Below are positions 25,187 through 33,703 of a stretch of 36,428 nucleotides of DNA, piece after piece. The first letter of the stretch is position 1. Each line of letters opens with the position of its first letter. The DNA lies in contig CACZZH010000004.1 in assembly GCA_902785635.1 (NCBI GenBank), positions 1-36,428 of the forward strand, given 5' to 3'. A program made the translations under genes and the position numbers. Below the pieces are notes generated by a model. The model was given only the letters and a program-made list of their open reading frames with translations, was not told the origin of the DNA and ran no database searches. Origin of the DNA: an uncultured Lachnospiraceae bacterium. GTDB lineage: Bacteria; Bacillota; Clostridia; Lachnospirales; Lachnospiraceae.

Positions 25187-26224
25187 ATGAAATATATAAA
25201 GCTTGGCAACAGCGACTTGAATGTCTCCCGTATCTGTATGGGCTGCATGGGATTTGGAGATGCCCGGCAGGGCCAGCATGCATGGACGCTGGACGAGGAA
25301 CATTCCCGTGAGATCATCAGGCGGGGGCTGGAACTGGGTGTCAACTTCTATGACACCGCTATCGCCTACCAGTCAGGCACAAGCGAGCAGTATGTAGGAC
25401 GGGCTTTGCGGGATTTCGCCAGGCGGGACGAGGTGGTAGTGGCCACCAAGTTCCTGCCCAGGACGCAGGATGAGATAGAGGCGGGCATCACCGGACAGCA
25501 GCACATTGAGAGGATGCTGGACAAGAGCCTTGAAAACCTGGGTATGGATCATGTCGATCTGTACATCTATCATATGTGGGACTGGCAGACGCCGGTCTGG
25601 GATATCATGGACGGTTTAAATCGTCAGATCCGGGCAGGCAAGGTAAGGTATATCGGTATCTCCAACTGCTTTGCATGGCAGCTGGCGAAGGCCAACGCCA
25701 TTGCGGAAAAAGAGGGATGGTCGAAATTCGTCTCCATTCAGGGCCATTACAACCTGATCTTCCGTGAGGAAGAGCGGGAAATGGTGCCATACTGTGACGA
25801 GGAGAACATCGCCCTCACACCTTACAGCGCACTGGCATCGGGAAGGCTGGCACGTAAGCCGGGAGAGACAAGCGAGCGTCTGGAGAAGGATGCCTACGCA
25901 AAGTTCAAGTACGACGCAACGAAGGATCAGGACGAGGTCATCATCAACCGTGTGGCGCAGATCGCCCGGGAGCGCGATGTGACCATGACGGAGGTTTCGC
26001 TGGCGTGGCTTTTGACGAAAGTCACATCGCCGGTGGTTGGCGCAACAAAGTTTCATCATATTGAAGGTGCAGCGAAGGCTGTGGATCTGATGCTGACCGA
26101 AGAGGAGATCCGATATCTCGAAGAACCCTATGTACCTCATCCGCTGGCAGGGGTCATGGCACAGAACAAACCAGCGAATGCGAAAGATAAACATGTATGG
26201 ACGACCGGAAATCAGAAGATCTGA
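25187..26224 (+). CDS. Aldo-keto reductase
   Basis: The 345-aa (beta/alpha)8 NAD(P)H-dependent reductase has the AKR catalytic tetrad D56, Y61, K88 and H129 (FYDTAIAY, ATKF, YIYHMWDW). The C-terminal part has the cofactor-binding pattern SPVVGATKFHHIEGA. AKRs of this group reduce aldehydes and ketones. Substrate is unknown, although TetR control and a flavodoxin partner suggest detoxification. The start is ATG 25187 after AGGAGG (spacing 11). The flavodoxin gene follows after 16 bp. Confidence 0.9.
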   Translation: MKYIKLGNSDLNVSRICMGCMGFGDARQGQHAWTLDEEHSREIIRRGLELGVNFYDTAIAYQSGTSEQYVGRALRDFARRDEVVVATKFLPRTQDEIEAGITGQQHIERMLDKSLENLGMDHVDLYIYHMWDWQTPVWDIMDGLNRQIRAGKVRYIGISNCFAWQLAKANAIAEKEGWSKFVSIQGHYNLIFREEEREMVPYCDEENIALTPYSALASGRLARKPGETSERLEKDAYAKFKYDATKDQDEVIINRVAQIARERDVTMTEVSLAWLLTKVTSPVVGATKFHHIEGAAKAVDLMLTEEEIRYLEEPYVPHPLAGVMAQNKPANAKDKHVWTTGNQKI

Positions 26225-26240
26225 ACAAGGAGGAACGAAG

Positions 26241-26840
26241 ATGAAGAAGTTAATAACACTGATGATGGTATTCTGCCTGCTGCTGGCAGGGGTTGTACAG
26301 GCTGAGAGCGAACAGGCTGAGAGTGAAATGACCGAGAGCGAACAGGCTGAGAGTGAAATGACCGGAAGTGACACGCTGGTAATCTACTTCTCCTGCACCG
26401 GAACAACAAAGGGTGTGGCGGAGAAGCTGGCCAATGTGACCGGCGCGGATCTGTATGAGATCATTCCGGCTGTGCCCTACACCGAGGAAGATCTGAATTA
26501 CAACGACCGGAGTACCCGCGCCAGCTCCGAACAGGATCATCCGGATACCCGGCCAGAGATCGGCGGTGAAGACGTGGATCTGACCGGTTATAAAACCGTC
26601 TACCTCGGATATCCCATCTGGTGGGGGAAGGAACCGCGTATCCTGTGCACCTTCGTGGAGAGTCATGATTTTACCGGCATGACAGTGATCCCCTTCTGCA
26701 CATCAGGCAGCAGCGGAATCGGCGGGAGCGGCAGCGACCTGGAGAAGCTGGCGGGAACCGGTACATGGCTGGACGGTGAGCGCCACAGCGGTGACATTTC
26801 CGAGGATGAACTGAAGGATTGGGTGGAAGGACTGCAATAA
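26241..26840 (+). CDS. Secreted flavodoxin
   Basis: The 199-aa protein has a signal peptide (MKKLITLMMVFCLLLAGVVQA, likely cleaved after QA), a short acidic repeat linker and a flavodoxin domain. The FMN phosphate loop is SCTGTTKGVAEKLA, and YLGYPIWWGKEPR is a further flavodoxin motif. Flavodoxins are usually cytoplasmic, so an exported one is unusual. It may shuttle electrons outside the membrane. The linker is made by two identical 30-bp repeats. ATG 26241 follows AAGGAGG. It is in an operon with the AKR gene. Confidence 0.87.
   Translation: MKKLITLMMVFCLLLAGVVQAESEQAESEMTESEQAESEMTGSDTLVIYFSCTGTTKGVAEKLANVTGADLYEIIPAVPYTEEDLNYNDRSTRASSEQDHPDTRPEIGGEDVDLTGYKTVYLGYPIWWGKEPRILCTFVESHDFTGMTVIPFCTSGSSGIGGSGSDLEKLAGTGTWLDGERHSGDISEDELKDWVEGLQ
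26304..26363 (+). repeat. Two perfect 30-bp tandem repeats in the flavodoxin linker
   Basis: Copies at 26304-26333 and 26334-26363 are identical, each encoding ESEQAESEMT. Being in frame, copy-number change would lengthen or shorten the linker without a frameshift. Confidence 0.95.
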
Positions 26841-26872
26841 AAAACAATCTCTTTTTGGCTGTTTACAAATAA

Positions 26873-26901
26873 TTGCAAATGATCCTCTGCGTGTGTATTA
26901 T
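26873..26901 (+). promoter_or_regulatory. Promoter of the GH120-like gene
   Basis: TTGCAA (26873-26878), a 17-bp spacer and TATTAT (26896-26901) lie about 50 bp before the start codon. Confidence 0.6.
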
Positions 26902-26952
26902 TAGTTTTGAAACGATATCCTTGCATTAGTAGAACGAAGGAGAGGATCAATT

Positions 26953-28944
26953 ATGGATTGGTATGTAGATCAGAGCGCTGCTTTTCAGGGAGACGGCTCT
27001 AAAGAAAGGCCATTCACCCGTATTTCAGATGCAGCATCCCTTGCACAGCCCGGAGATAAAGTACTGGTTGCGCCGGGTGTATACAGGGAATATGTCGATC
27101 CGGTGAACGCCGGAAGAGAAGATGCAAGAATCGTCTATCAGAGCACCCGGAAGAACGGCGCGGTCATCACAGGTGCCGAACTTCTTGACAACTGGGAAAA
27201 GGAAGGAGCCTTGTGGAAGACCAGCGTGGATAACAGTATCTTCGGCGCATACAATCCTTATACCACGTATGTGTACGGAGACTGGTATTTTGCGGGCAAG
27301 TCCAGGCATACAGGTGCAGTTTTCCTGAATGACAGGATGCTTTATGAGGCTGCATCATATGAAGAGTGCGAAGCCGGTGAGAAGAGCGTCTATTCATGGG
27401 TTCCGGAGGAATCCGTTTACAAATGGTATGCCAGACAGTCGGAAGATGGGAGGAAAACGATCTTCTGGTGTAATTTCCGGGATAAAGACCCCAATGAAGA
27501 GAAGGTAGAATTTACCGTGAGGAGAGAGTGTTTCATGCCCTCGAAGACCGGAGTCGGCTTCATCACGGTATCCGGGTTTAAGGTCGACAAGGCAGCGACG
27601 ACATGGGCTCCGCCCGCGGCGTTTCAGGACTGCATGATCGGTCCGCACTGGTCGAAGGGCTGGATCATAGAAGACTGTGAGATCAGCAATTCCAAGTGTT
27701 CGGGAATCGGCCTCGGCAAATATTATGATCCGGACAATGACCATTATTTTACCACGAAGCATGTCAAAAGTCCGACCCAGATGGAAAGGGATACGGTCTG
27801 CAGAGGGCAGTATCATGGCTGGCTGAAGGAGAAGATCGGAGGACATATTGTCCGCCGCTGTGATATCCATCACTGTGAGCAGGGCGGTATTATCGGACGT
27901 ATGGGAGGCGTATTCAGCCTGATCGAGGACAATCATATTCATCATATCAATAACATGATGGAACTGGGCGGTGCGGAGATCGCCGGAATCAAGATGCATG
28001 CGGCTATCGATGTCGTCATGCGCCGGAATCATATCCATCACTGTACGATGGGTATCTGGTGTGACTGGGAAGCGCAGGGCACACGCATTACGGGCAATCT
28101 GCTGCATGACAACCAGAAGCCCGGTTTCGCGAAACCCCTGCCCGGCGGCATGACCAGTCAGGATATTTTCGTTGAAGTCAGTCATGGTCCGACCCTGATC
28201 GATCACAATCTTCTTTTGTCCGATGTTTCACTGCGTATAGCGACAGAGGGTGTCGCCATGGTACATAACCTGATCTGCGGCGCATTTTCCTTTGTCGGTG
28301 CGGGCACATCATGGAGATATACGCCGTATCATATTCCGCACCGCACGGAGGTCATGGGCTTTATGACGATCCTTCACGGTGATGACAGGTTTTATAACAA
28401 CATCTTTATTCAGAAATGGCCTTCCGAAGACTTTGTCGCGCGCAGTGACAGCCGGGATGAACCGCAGATCGAGAACAGAAAAGCCGGGACAAATGTCTGG
28501 GATGAATATCCGACTTATGAGGAGTGGATCGCTCAGTTTGATATGGATACCAACACTCCGGATATGGCGAAACTGGAGCCGGCACATGAAGGGCACCTTC
28601 CGGTATGGTCAGAGGGAAATGTCTATTTCAACGGAGCTCTTGCGTACCGGGCAGAGGTGAATGGCAAGGTAGATACAGAGCATACAGTAAGCGCAGATGT
28701 TGAACAGACAGACAGCGGATGGGTATTCCGGACAGATCTGTATGATCACATCGGGAAAATGTCCTGCCGGATGATCGACTCGGACATTCTGGGGAAGGCT
28801 TTCGAGCCGGAGCAGCGCTTCGAGAACCCGGATGGAACAGCCATTGTATTTGACACGGATTACTTCGGAAAACACCGTGGGATCCAGGTGATCCCGGGCC
28901 CATTTGTGACACCGGTGAAAGAGGCAGCGGTATTCAGTATTTAA
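26953..28944 (+). CDS. Glycoside hydrolase family 120 beta-xylosidase-like protein
   Basis: The 663-aa protein has a right-handed parallel beta-helix pattern. Its N-terminus and order of motifs match GH120 beta-xylosidases such as XylC of Thermoanaerobacterium saccharolyticum: DGSKERPFTRISDAASLA, then a RHTGAVFLNDR segment, WAPPAAF, PHWSKGWIIEDCEISNSKCSGIGLGK and GGAEIAGIKMHAA. GH120 enzymes use Asp and Glu in a retaining mechanism; GGAEIAG probably holds the Glu. There is no signal peptide, so it should act in the cytoplasm on imported xylo-oligosaccharides. The start is ATG 26953 after GAAGGAGAGG. No xylan transporter is adjacent. Confidence 0.85.
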   Translation: MDWYVDQSAAFQGDGSKERPFTRISDAASLAQPGDKVLVAPGVYREYVDPVNAGREDARIVYQSTRKNGAVITGAELLDNWEKEGALWKTSVDNSIFGAYNPYTTYVYGDWYFAGKSRHTGAVFLNDRMLYEAASYEECEAGEKSVYSWVPEESVYKWYARQSEDGRKTIFWCNFRDKDPNEEKVEFTVRRECFMPSKTGVGFITVSGFKVDKAATTWAPPAAFQDCMIGPHWSKGWIIEDCEISNSKCSGIGLGKYYDPDNDHYFTTKHVKSPTQMERDTVCRGQYHGWLKEKIGGHIVRRCDIHHCEQGGIIGRMGGVFSLIEDNHIHHINNMMELGGAEIAGIKMHAAIDVVMRRNHIHHCTMGIWCDWEAQGTRITGNLLHDNQKPGFAKPLPGGMTSQDIFVEVSHGPTLIDHNLLLSDVSLRIATEGVAMVHNLICGAFSFVGAGTSWRYTPYHIPHRTEVMGFMTILHGDDRFYNNIFIQKWPSEDFVARSDSRDEPQIENRKAGTNVWDEYPTYEEWIAQFDMDTNTPDMAKLEPAHEGHLPVWSEGNVYFNGALAYRAEVNGKVDTEHTVSADVEQTDSGWVFRTDLYDHIGKMSCRMIDSDILGKAFEPEQRFENPDGTAIVFDTDYFGKHRGIQVIPGPFVTPVKEAAVFSI

Positions 28945-29032
28945 TTCATCATTCAAAAAAACATTCCGGGCAAGGCATACACCCCCAACGCGTAAACTCA
29001 CCTGAAAATATATTCATTGTCAAAAGCAGTAT

Positions 29033-29072
29033 AAACCTGTTTGCTATTTTATTATAGCCGACAGGTTTTTTT
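29033..29072 (+). terminator. Rho-independent terminator after the GH120-like gene
   Basis: Stem AAACCTGT / ACAGGTTT encloses an inner GCTAT/ATAGC stem and is followed by a T-run. The remaining intergenic DNA to 29271 is A/T-rich and shows no gene. GATAAT-like -10 words are present before the next gene, without a convincing -35. Confidence 0.7.
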
Positions 29073-29271
29073 ATCTCATAAGAAATTCCGTCGATCATGA
29101 TATCACAGTTTATTCACATCTGATCAAGTGGATAAAAATACATGAAACCGTATATGGCTAATGTAAGGAAAAAACAGGAATCTTCCCAAGGGAATAAACA
29201 AAACAATAATAACAGGAAGAAAACATGATCGAAAGATAATATACATAAAACAGATAATCAGGAGATGAATT

Positions 29272-29514
29272 ATGAATAGAGAATTTGATTTTTTAAACGA
29301 TGAGAAACTGGCAAAGGTTACGGGTGGTGCATTAGGTCCCCACAGAAGAATGGGGGAAAGCATTGCTGATTACATTACAAAGAAAAGAGAAGAAGCAGAA
29401 GCACGTATCCGTAAAGAAGAGGAGGAGCGTATCCGTAAAGAACAGGAAAGGCAGATCGCTATGGCAGAAGTCGAATTAGATGAAGGATTGATGCCGGCAC
29501 TTTTATTTAAGTAA
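29272..29514 (+). CDS. Double-glycine-leader peptide with charged helical core (putative secreted peptide)
   Basis: The 80-aa peptide has a bacteriocin-type leader, FDFLNDEKLAKVTGG, ending in Gly18-Gly19. Hydrophobic residues F5, L8, L13 and V16 occupy the positions (-15, -12, -7, -4) read by PCAT-type ABC exporters. The predicted 61-aa core is a highly charged, mostly helical stretch with an eight-residue repeat (RIRKEEEE / RIRKEQER), encoded by a 15-bp repeat spaced 24 bp apart, and ends LMPALLFK. It has no Cys, so it is not a typical disulfide or lanthipeptide bacteriocin. ATG 29272 follows CAGGAG. No exporter, immunity or modification gene is adjacent. Function unknown. Confidence 0.75.
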   Translation: MNREFDFLNDEKLAKVTGGALGPHRRMGESIADYITKKREEAEARIRKEEEERIRKEQERQIAMAEVELDEGLMPALLFK

Positions 29515-29620
29515 TAACAGGAGACTTGTCCTGAACTGATCTGTCGCCTCGACGTACAAGTCCCGCAAGCGGAACTGATATCCGCCACTTCGTCTGTTGA
29601 TTTTTCGCCGTCCCGGCCGG

Positions 29621-29664
29621 AAAGAAGGATCCAGGGTTTTGATGACGACCCTGGATCCTTCTTT
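29621..29664. terminator. 17-bp perfect-stem bidirectional terminator
   Basis: Arms 29621-29637 and 29648-29664 pair perfectly around a ten-base loop. It lies between two convergent genes and can stop the peptide gene transcript and the reductase transcript. A GACTTGT/ACAAGTC stem lies just upstream (29524-29567). Confidence 0.75.
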
Positions 29665-29691
29665 GCTTTTCAGGCTATGCTTTTTTGTGGT

Positions 29692-31728
29692 TTATGCGAG
29701 AGCCTGTGATAGTGCAGCATTGACTGCCTCTTTGTAACCATCCAGAGTAACGGTGGCTCCGGTGATGACTTCGATATCCAGACCGTTCGTTTCTATGGTC
29801 TGTTTCACGTATTCGGGAAGTGCCACTCCGCCGATGCCTTCGGTTTCGCTCTGATTGATGATCTCGACGTCCGCGATCGCTCCGTCTTTGATGGTAACTT
29901 TGACATCGATCTTGCCGCCGATTCCGGTTCCGGAACCTTCGTATTCACCATCCTTAAAGGTGCCTGTGACATTTTCAGCTGCTGCGCCTGCTTCCTCTGC
30001 CGGTCTGGTGGTTCCTGCAGCGTAGATATCGCCGACAAATGTAGTTACCGGGGTATCTTCGCTCTGGAATTCACCTTTCGCGCGCTTTGCGGCATTTGTG
30101 CCGGATATGCGTCCGTAGACCATGGTCTCGCCCAGGTTTCCGGATCCGTTGTACATGTCACAGAAGATGGAACCCATCTCGCCTGCCTCGAAAAGGCCTT
30201 CGATCGGCATGCCTTCGGTGTTGATGACCTGACCGTATTTGTTCTTTCTGGGACCGCCCTGCGTATTGAAATATGTCGGGCCGATCTTGGTAGCGTAGAA
30301 CGGGCCGGTACGTACAGGAACCATAGTGGCGAAGGGACGGCCGTAGTCGGCGTCTTCACCTGCATCGTAGCGCTTATTATAGGCTTCTACTGCTGCTACA
30401 AAGCGCTCTGTACTGAAATCAGGCGCGTCTTTTCCGCCTTCCGACTGGCGGATGGCTTCAGCCAGATCTTCCAGTGTTTCACCCATCAGGACTTCTCCTG
30501 TCGCCAGCTCTTCCTCATATCCATCGGAGAATGCGCTGACAAGTTTGTTTCCGGCTGCCAGCTGATCCGCATCCTGAACGATATAGGCAGGCAGAGGCAT
30601 CGGGGTGGAGATCCAGCGGCCGCCGATGTAGATACGACCATGACGGGTAGCAGCGGACTCATCCATGAAGCGGTCACCGCCAAGTCCGACATAGATGCCG
30701 CTCGAAGAATTCGGGCCGCCGAACAGACTGACCGTATCAAGATGCGGACGTTTGTGCGTCCAGGTGAAACCTGCGGAGTTAGACATATGCCACAGATCTG
30801 CTCCTGCGCCGAGCGCCATCTTGATACCATCACCGTCATTGTACAGTCCGCCCTGCTGATGGACATACGGCATCTGCAGATAGCTGCAGATCATTTCCTG
30901 ATTGTGCTCAAAACCGCCGCAGGCAAGGACAACGCCGCCGTTTGCCTTGATGCGCATATCGGTTCCTTCTTTATTGATGATAACGCCGATAACCGCGCCG
31001 TCAGCATCTGTGATCAGCTTTTTACCCGGGGAAGCAAACCATACATCGATATCACGGGCTTTGACAGCTTCCTGGCACAGATTGTAGTAGCCACGGTCAA
31101 AACGGGTACCGGTAGCGGTCAGGCACAGGCAGTGTTTGCTGGACGGAATTTCAGGAAACTCTGCCCAGTTATAATACCAGTAATCCTTTCTTCCGATCTT
31201 GTAGGGATCCTCCAGGCTGCCATCGCTGCCATCTGCCAGCTTCCAGTCGGGATTGGTTGCCTCAAAACCGGCTGCCGGATGCTCGGTCGGGGAAATGATC
31301 GCAGGATCGCCGCCCATAGGACCTGTCATCCAGTTATAATTTTCCGCGCAGCCCTCACAATATGCACGAACTGCTTCCGGATCCCAGTTCTGGAATTTGC
31401 CCATAAGGGTCGTCAGATAGTCATACAGCCCCTCGGGATCATCTGTTGCCATGACGAACTGTCCGGAAACAGAGGTATTGCCGCCTTCTGCCCCTTCCGG
31501 CGCTTTTTCGGCCAGAAGAACACTGGCGCCCTGCTCATACGCAGCGACGGCCGCATTGGCACCGGCACCGCCGTATCCCAGGACAACAACATCATATTCC
31601 GCGTCCCACTGCAGTTCATCCGGCGTTTCCTCCGCGCGGGTCTTCATGCCGGGAAGTGTTGCCAGGGCCAGTGTTCCGAGACCGGCCGCTGTTCCTTTGA
31701 GAAAATCTCTTCTTGAAACGTTCTTCAT
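29692..31728 (-). CDS. Tat-exported flavinylated fumarate-reductase-like flavoprotein
   Basis: The 678-aa protein has a Tat signal (SRRDFLKG, residues 5-12), an FAD-dependent succinate dehydrogenase/fumarate reductase-type domain (DVVVLGYGGAGANAAVAA from about residue 46) and a C-terminal FMN_bind domain. Its ITGATVT motif (T659) is the expected threonine for covalent FMN attachment by ApbE. In this family such proteins work outside the membrane as terminal reductases for fumarate or other alkenoate or quinone-like substrates. Substrate is unknown here. It has its own promoter with a MerR operator and is transcribed away from the MerR gene at 31907. Confidence 0.9.
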   Translation of the reverse strand: MKNVSRRDFLKGTAAGLGTLALATLPGMKTRAEETPDELQWDAEYDVVVLGYGGAGANAAVAAYEQGASVLLAEKAPEGAEGGNTSVSGQFVMATDDPEGLYDYLTTLMGKFQNWDPEAVRAYCEGCAENYNWMTGPMGGDPAIISPTEHPAAGFEATNPDWKLADGSDGSLEDPYKIGRKDYWYYNWAEFPEIPSSKHCLCLTATGTRFDRGYYNLCQEAVKARDIDVWFASPGKKLITDADGAVIGVIINKEGTDMRIKANGGVVLACGGFEHNQEMICSYLQMPYVHQQGGLYNDGDGIKMALGAGADLWHMSNSAGFTWTHKRPHLDTVSLFGGPNSSSGIYVGLGGDRFMDESAATRHGRIYIGGRWISTPMPLPAYIVQDADQLAAGNKLVSAFSDGYEEELATGEVLMGETLEDLAEAIRQSEGGKDAPDFSTERFVAAVEAYNKRYDAGEDADYGRPFATMVPVRTGPFYATKIGPTYFNTQGGPRKNKYGQVINTEGMPIEGLFEAGEMGSIFCDMYNGSGNLGETMVYGRISGTNAAKRAKGEFQSEDTPVTTFVGDIYAAGTTRPAEEAGAAAENVTGTFKDGEYEGSGTGIGGKIDVKVTIKDGAIADVEIINQSETEGIGGVALPEYVKQTIETNGLDIEVITGATVTLDGYKEAVNAALSQALA

Positions 31729-31815
31729 GTTCCAGCTTGCTCCTTTCTTTACGAAACAGGCAGACCATTCCGGTTGCTGTTCCGCTGTTGATATAGTACA
31801 TTATATGGTAGATAA

Positions 31816-31846
31816 AATATAAACCCTGTATAAGATACAGGGTCAA
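31816..31846 (-). promoter_or_regulatory. MerR-type promoter of the reductase gene (19-bp spacer) with palindromic operator
   Basis: On the minus strand TTGACC (31846-31841), a 19-bp spacer and TATATT (31821-31816). The spacer holds most of a perfect palindrome, ACCCTGTAT-N3-ATACAGGGT (31823-31843). A 19-bp spacer with an internal palindrome is the hallmark of MerR-activated promoters. A plus-strand promoter for the MerR gene (TTGATA 31788-31793, 17 bp, GATAAA 31811-31816) overlaps it. Confidence 0.85.
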
Positions 31847-31906
31847 TCCATTTCCGGAAGCAAAGATCAAATTGAGCAAAATTGTAAGAAAAGAGAGGGT
31901 GAAATT

Positions 31907-32701
31907 GTGACAATTCACGAATTGGAAAAGCTGACACATGTCAAGGCAGAAACGATCCGCAGTTATCGCAAACAGGGACTCCTTCATCCGCAGATCAATC
32001 CGAAAAACGGGTATTATAATTACTCACCGTCACAGATCCAGGAACTGTTGTTCATCAGAAAACTCAGGGGAATCGGGCTCTCGCTGGATACGATCGCCTA
32101 TACATTTACACACAATGATCTGTCCGGGATCATTGAAAAAGATAAAAATGAACTGGCAAGACTCGATGAACAGATCGAGCAGATGAAACAGCAGCGCCGT
32201 ACACTGGCCATGGCCATTCCCATGCTGGAATCCTTCCAGAACAACAGCCAGGGTCCGTCGATCGAAGAATTCTCACAGGGACGGATCGATGGTTATGATT
32301 TTGTTTCCTGGGAGGACCCTGTGCTGACGTCGTGGATGGAGCATATTGAACTTTTTACCCAGACCCTCTGGATATCCGGAGACTCATTTACCAGCCGGCA
32401 GATGCCCGCTCAGATTCCGGTGAAGGTGGGCTTCGGTACATTCACCCCGATTTTCGAGGAATATCAGCTGACTGTCCCTGAGCACGCGGTCCATTGTCCT
32501 GCGGGCAGGTATGTGACCGGCGAGGTGGTGCTGCATGACCTGGAATACATTGACAGGGAACAGCTGGAGCCTATGCGTGATCTGATCAGAAAGAATTCGA
32601 TCCGAAGCGTATCGGATACGACAGGCTTCCTGTTCCGTATCGAGCAGAAGGGAAATGAACAGAAGTTCACATTCCGGATCCGGGCGAGGGTGGAAGAGTG
32701 A
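31907..32701 (+). CDS. MerR-family regulator with GyrI-like effector domain
   Basis: The 264-aa protein has an N-terminal MerR winged helix-turn-helix (TIHELEKLTHVKAETIRSYRKQGLL), a coiled-coil dimerisation helix (about 85-110) and a C-terminal GyrI-like effector domain. It is read from GTG 31907 after AGAGAGGG. An AATTGT-G-ACAATT palindrome (31903-31915) sits over the start codon and may serve autoregulation. The effector domain suggests a small-molecule ligand rather than a metal, since there is no Cys motif. It probably activates the divergent reductase gene. Confidence 0.88.
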   Translation: MTIHELEKLTHVKAETIRSYRKQGLLHPQINPKNGYYNYSPSQIQELLFIRKLRGIGLSLDTIAYTFTHNDLSGIIEKDKNELARLDEQIEQMKQQRRTLAMAIPMLESFQNNSQGPSIEEFSQGRIDGYDFVSWEDPVLTSWMEHIELFTQTLWISGDSFTSRQMPAQIPVKVGFGTFTPIFEEYQLTVPEHAVHCPAGRYVTGEVVLHDLEYIDREQLEPMRDLIRKNSIRSVSDTTGFLFRIEQKGNEQKFTFRIRARVEE

Positions 32702-32745
32702 ACAGGATTTTTTCAGCTGCCATAGTAAAAACGCGGGAGTCATTA

Positions 32746-32793
32746 TTGACATAAGTCAGGAACATGCAGTATAATAATTTTTGACAAATGTCA
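32746..32793 (+). promoter_or_regulatory. Promoter and two similar operator-like palindromes before the DUF134-NifX gene
   Basis: TTGACA (32746-32751), an 18-bp spacer and TATAAT (32770-32775) form a strong promoter. TGACATAAGTCA (32747-32758) overlaps the -35, and TGACAAATGTCA (32782-32793) lies just before the ribosome binding site. They are 35 bp apart and similar, as expected for an autoregulator. Confidence 0.65.
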
Positions 32794-32807
32794 GAAAGGA
32801 GAGAGCT

Positions 32808-33536
32808 ATGCCAAGACCAGTAAGATGCAGGAGAATCGAGCATATGCCGGTTTACCGCAGTTTCTCCCCTGATGATGTAACGGCACCCGAGAGTATCAGG
32901 ATGACGGTGGATGAGTATGAAGCATTGCGGCTTCTGGATGCTGAGGGATTGACGCAGGAAGGCTGCGCGGACAGAATGAATGTCTCCCGGACAACCGTCA
33001 CAGCGATTTATGACAGCGCGAGGAAGAAGATCGCAGATGTGCTTGTCCACGGAAAGCGCCTGTTGATCTCGGGGGGCTGCTGTGAGTTTGAACCGATAGT
33101 ACTTGATCAGATCATCATGGAGAAAGGGAGCGGTATAATGAGAATCGCAGTTACCTATGAAAACGGAGAGGTTTTTCAGCATTTCGGACATTCCGAACAG
33201 TTCAAGCTGTACGACGTGGAGAACGGAAAAATCGTTGGTGAGCAGGTCGTCGACACCAACGGCAGCGGGCATGGTGCTTTGGCCGGGTTTCTTCAGGCAG
33301 CGAAGGTTGATGCTTTGATTTGCGGCGGTATCGGTATGGGCGCACAAATGGCATTATCGGATGCAGGGATCAGGCTGTATGCCGGGGTGCAGGGATCTGC
33401 GGATGAGGCGGCAAAGGCACTCACGGAAGGAAGGCTGGATTATGACCCGGACGCCCGGTGTGATCATCATGGACATCATAATGACGGTGACTGCAGTCAC
33501 GACCACTGTGCAGAGCATCACTGCCACGGGAATTGA
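32808..33536 (+). CDS. DUF134 (UPF0251) helix-turn-helix / NifX-type cluster-binding fusion with His/Cys tail
   Basis: The 242-aa protein starts at ATG 32808 after AAAGGAGAG. Residues 1-100 form a DUF134/UPF0251 domain (MPRPVRCRRIE start; HTH in LTQEGCADRMNVSRTTVTAIYDSARKK). Residues 111-212 form a NifX/NifB-type dinitrogenase iron-molybdenum cofactor-binding domain (MRIAVTYENGEVFQHFGHSEQFKLYDVENG). Residues 218-242 are a metal-binding tail with nine His and four Cys among 25 residues. It may sense a metal or Fe-S cluster and regulate its own promoter. Nitrogen fixation is not implied, as such proteins occur in many anaerobes without nitrogenase. Confidence 0.87.
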   Translation: MPRPVRCRRIEHMPVYRSFSPDDVTAPESIRMTVDEYEALRLLDAEGLTQEGCADRMNVSRTTVTAIYDSARKKIADVLVHGKRLLISGGCCEFEPIVLDQIIMEKGSGIMRIAVTYENGEVFQHFGHSEQFKLYDVENGKIVGEQVVDTNGSGHGALAGFLQAAKVDALICGGIGMGAQMALSDAGIRLYAGVQGSADEAAKALTEGRLDYDPDARCDHHGHHNDGDCSHDHCAEHHCHGN

Positions 33537-33703
33537 GCTATGGCAAAAATAACACTTATTCAATTATGGTGCATTGGAAGAATTCGGTCTCCGGGATGAT
33601 CATTTTGAAGAGGAGGGGCGAATTCGAGCACTCGACTGCGGCTTTTTCAGAAAAGTATCCGGAAGTAGAGAGAATTTAAAGAGTAAAGGAAGAAATAACG
33701 AAT
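33537..33703 (+). other. Intergenic stretch with a possible decayed coding remnant
   Basis: No clear gene. One frame stays open from about 33561 to 33713 (GALEEFGLRDDHFEEEGRIRALD and on) but has no start with a ribosome binding site. Short ATG frames of 19 and 27 codons occur. The composition is gene-like, so it may be a degraded gene or chance. I do not recognise it. Confidence 0.25.
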
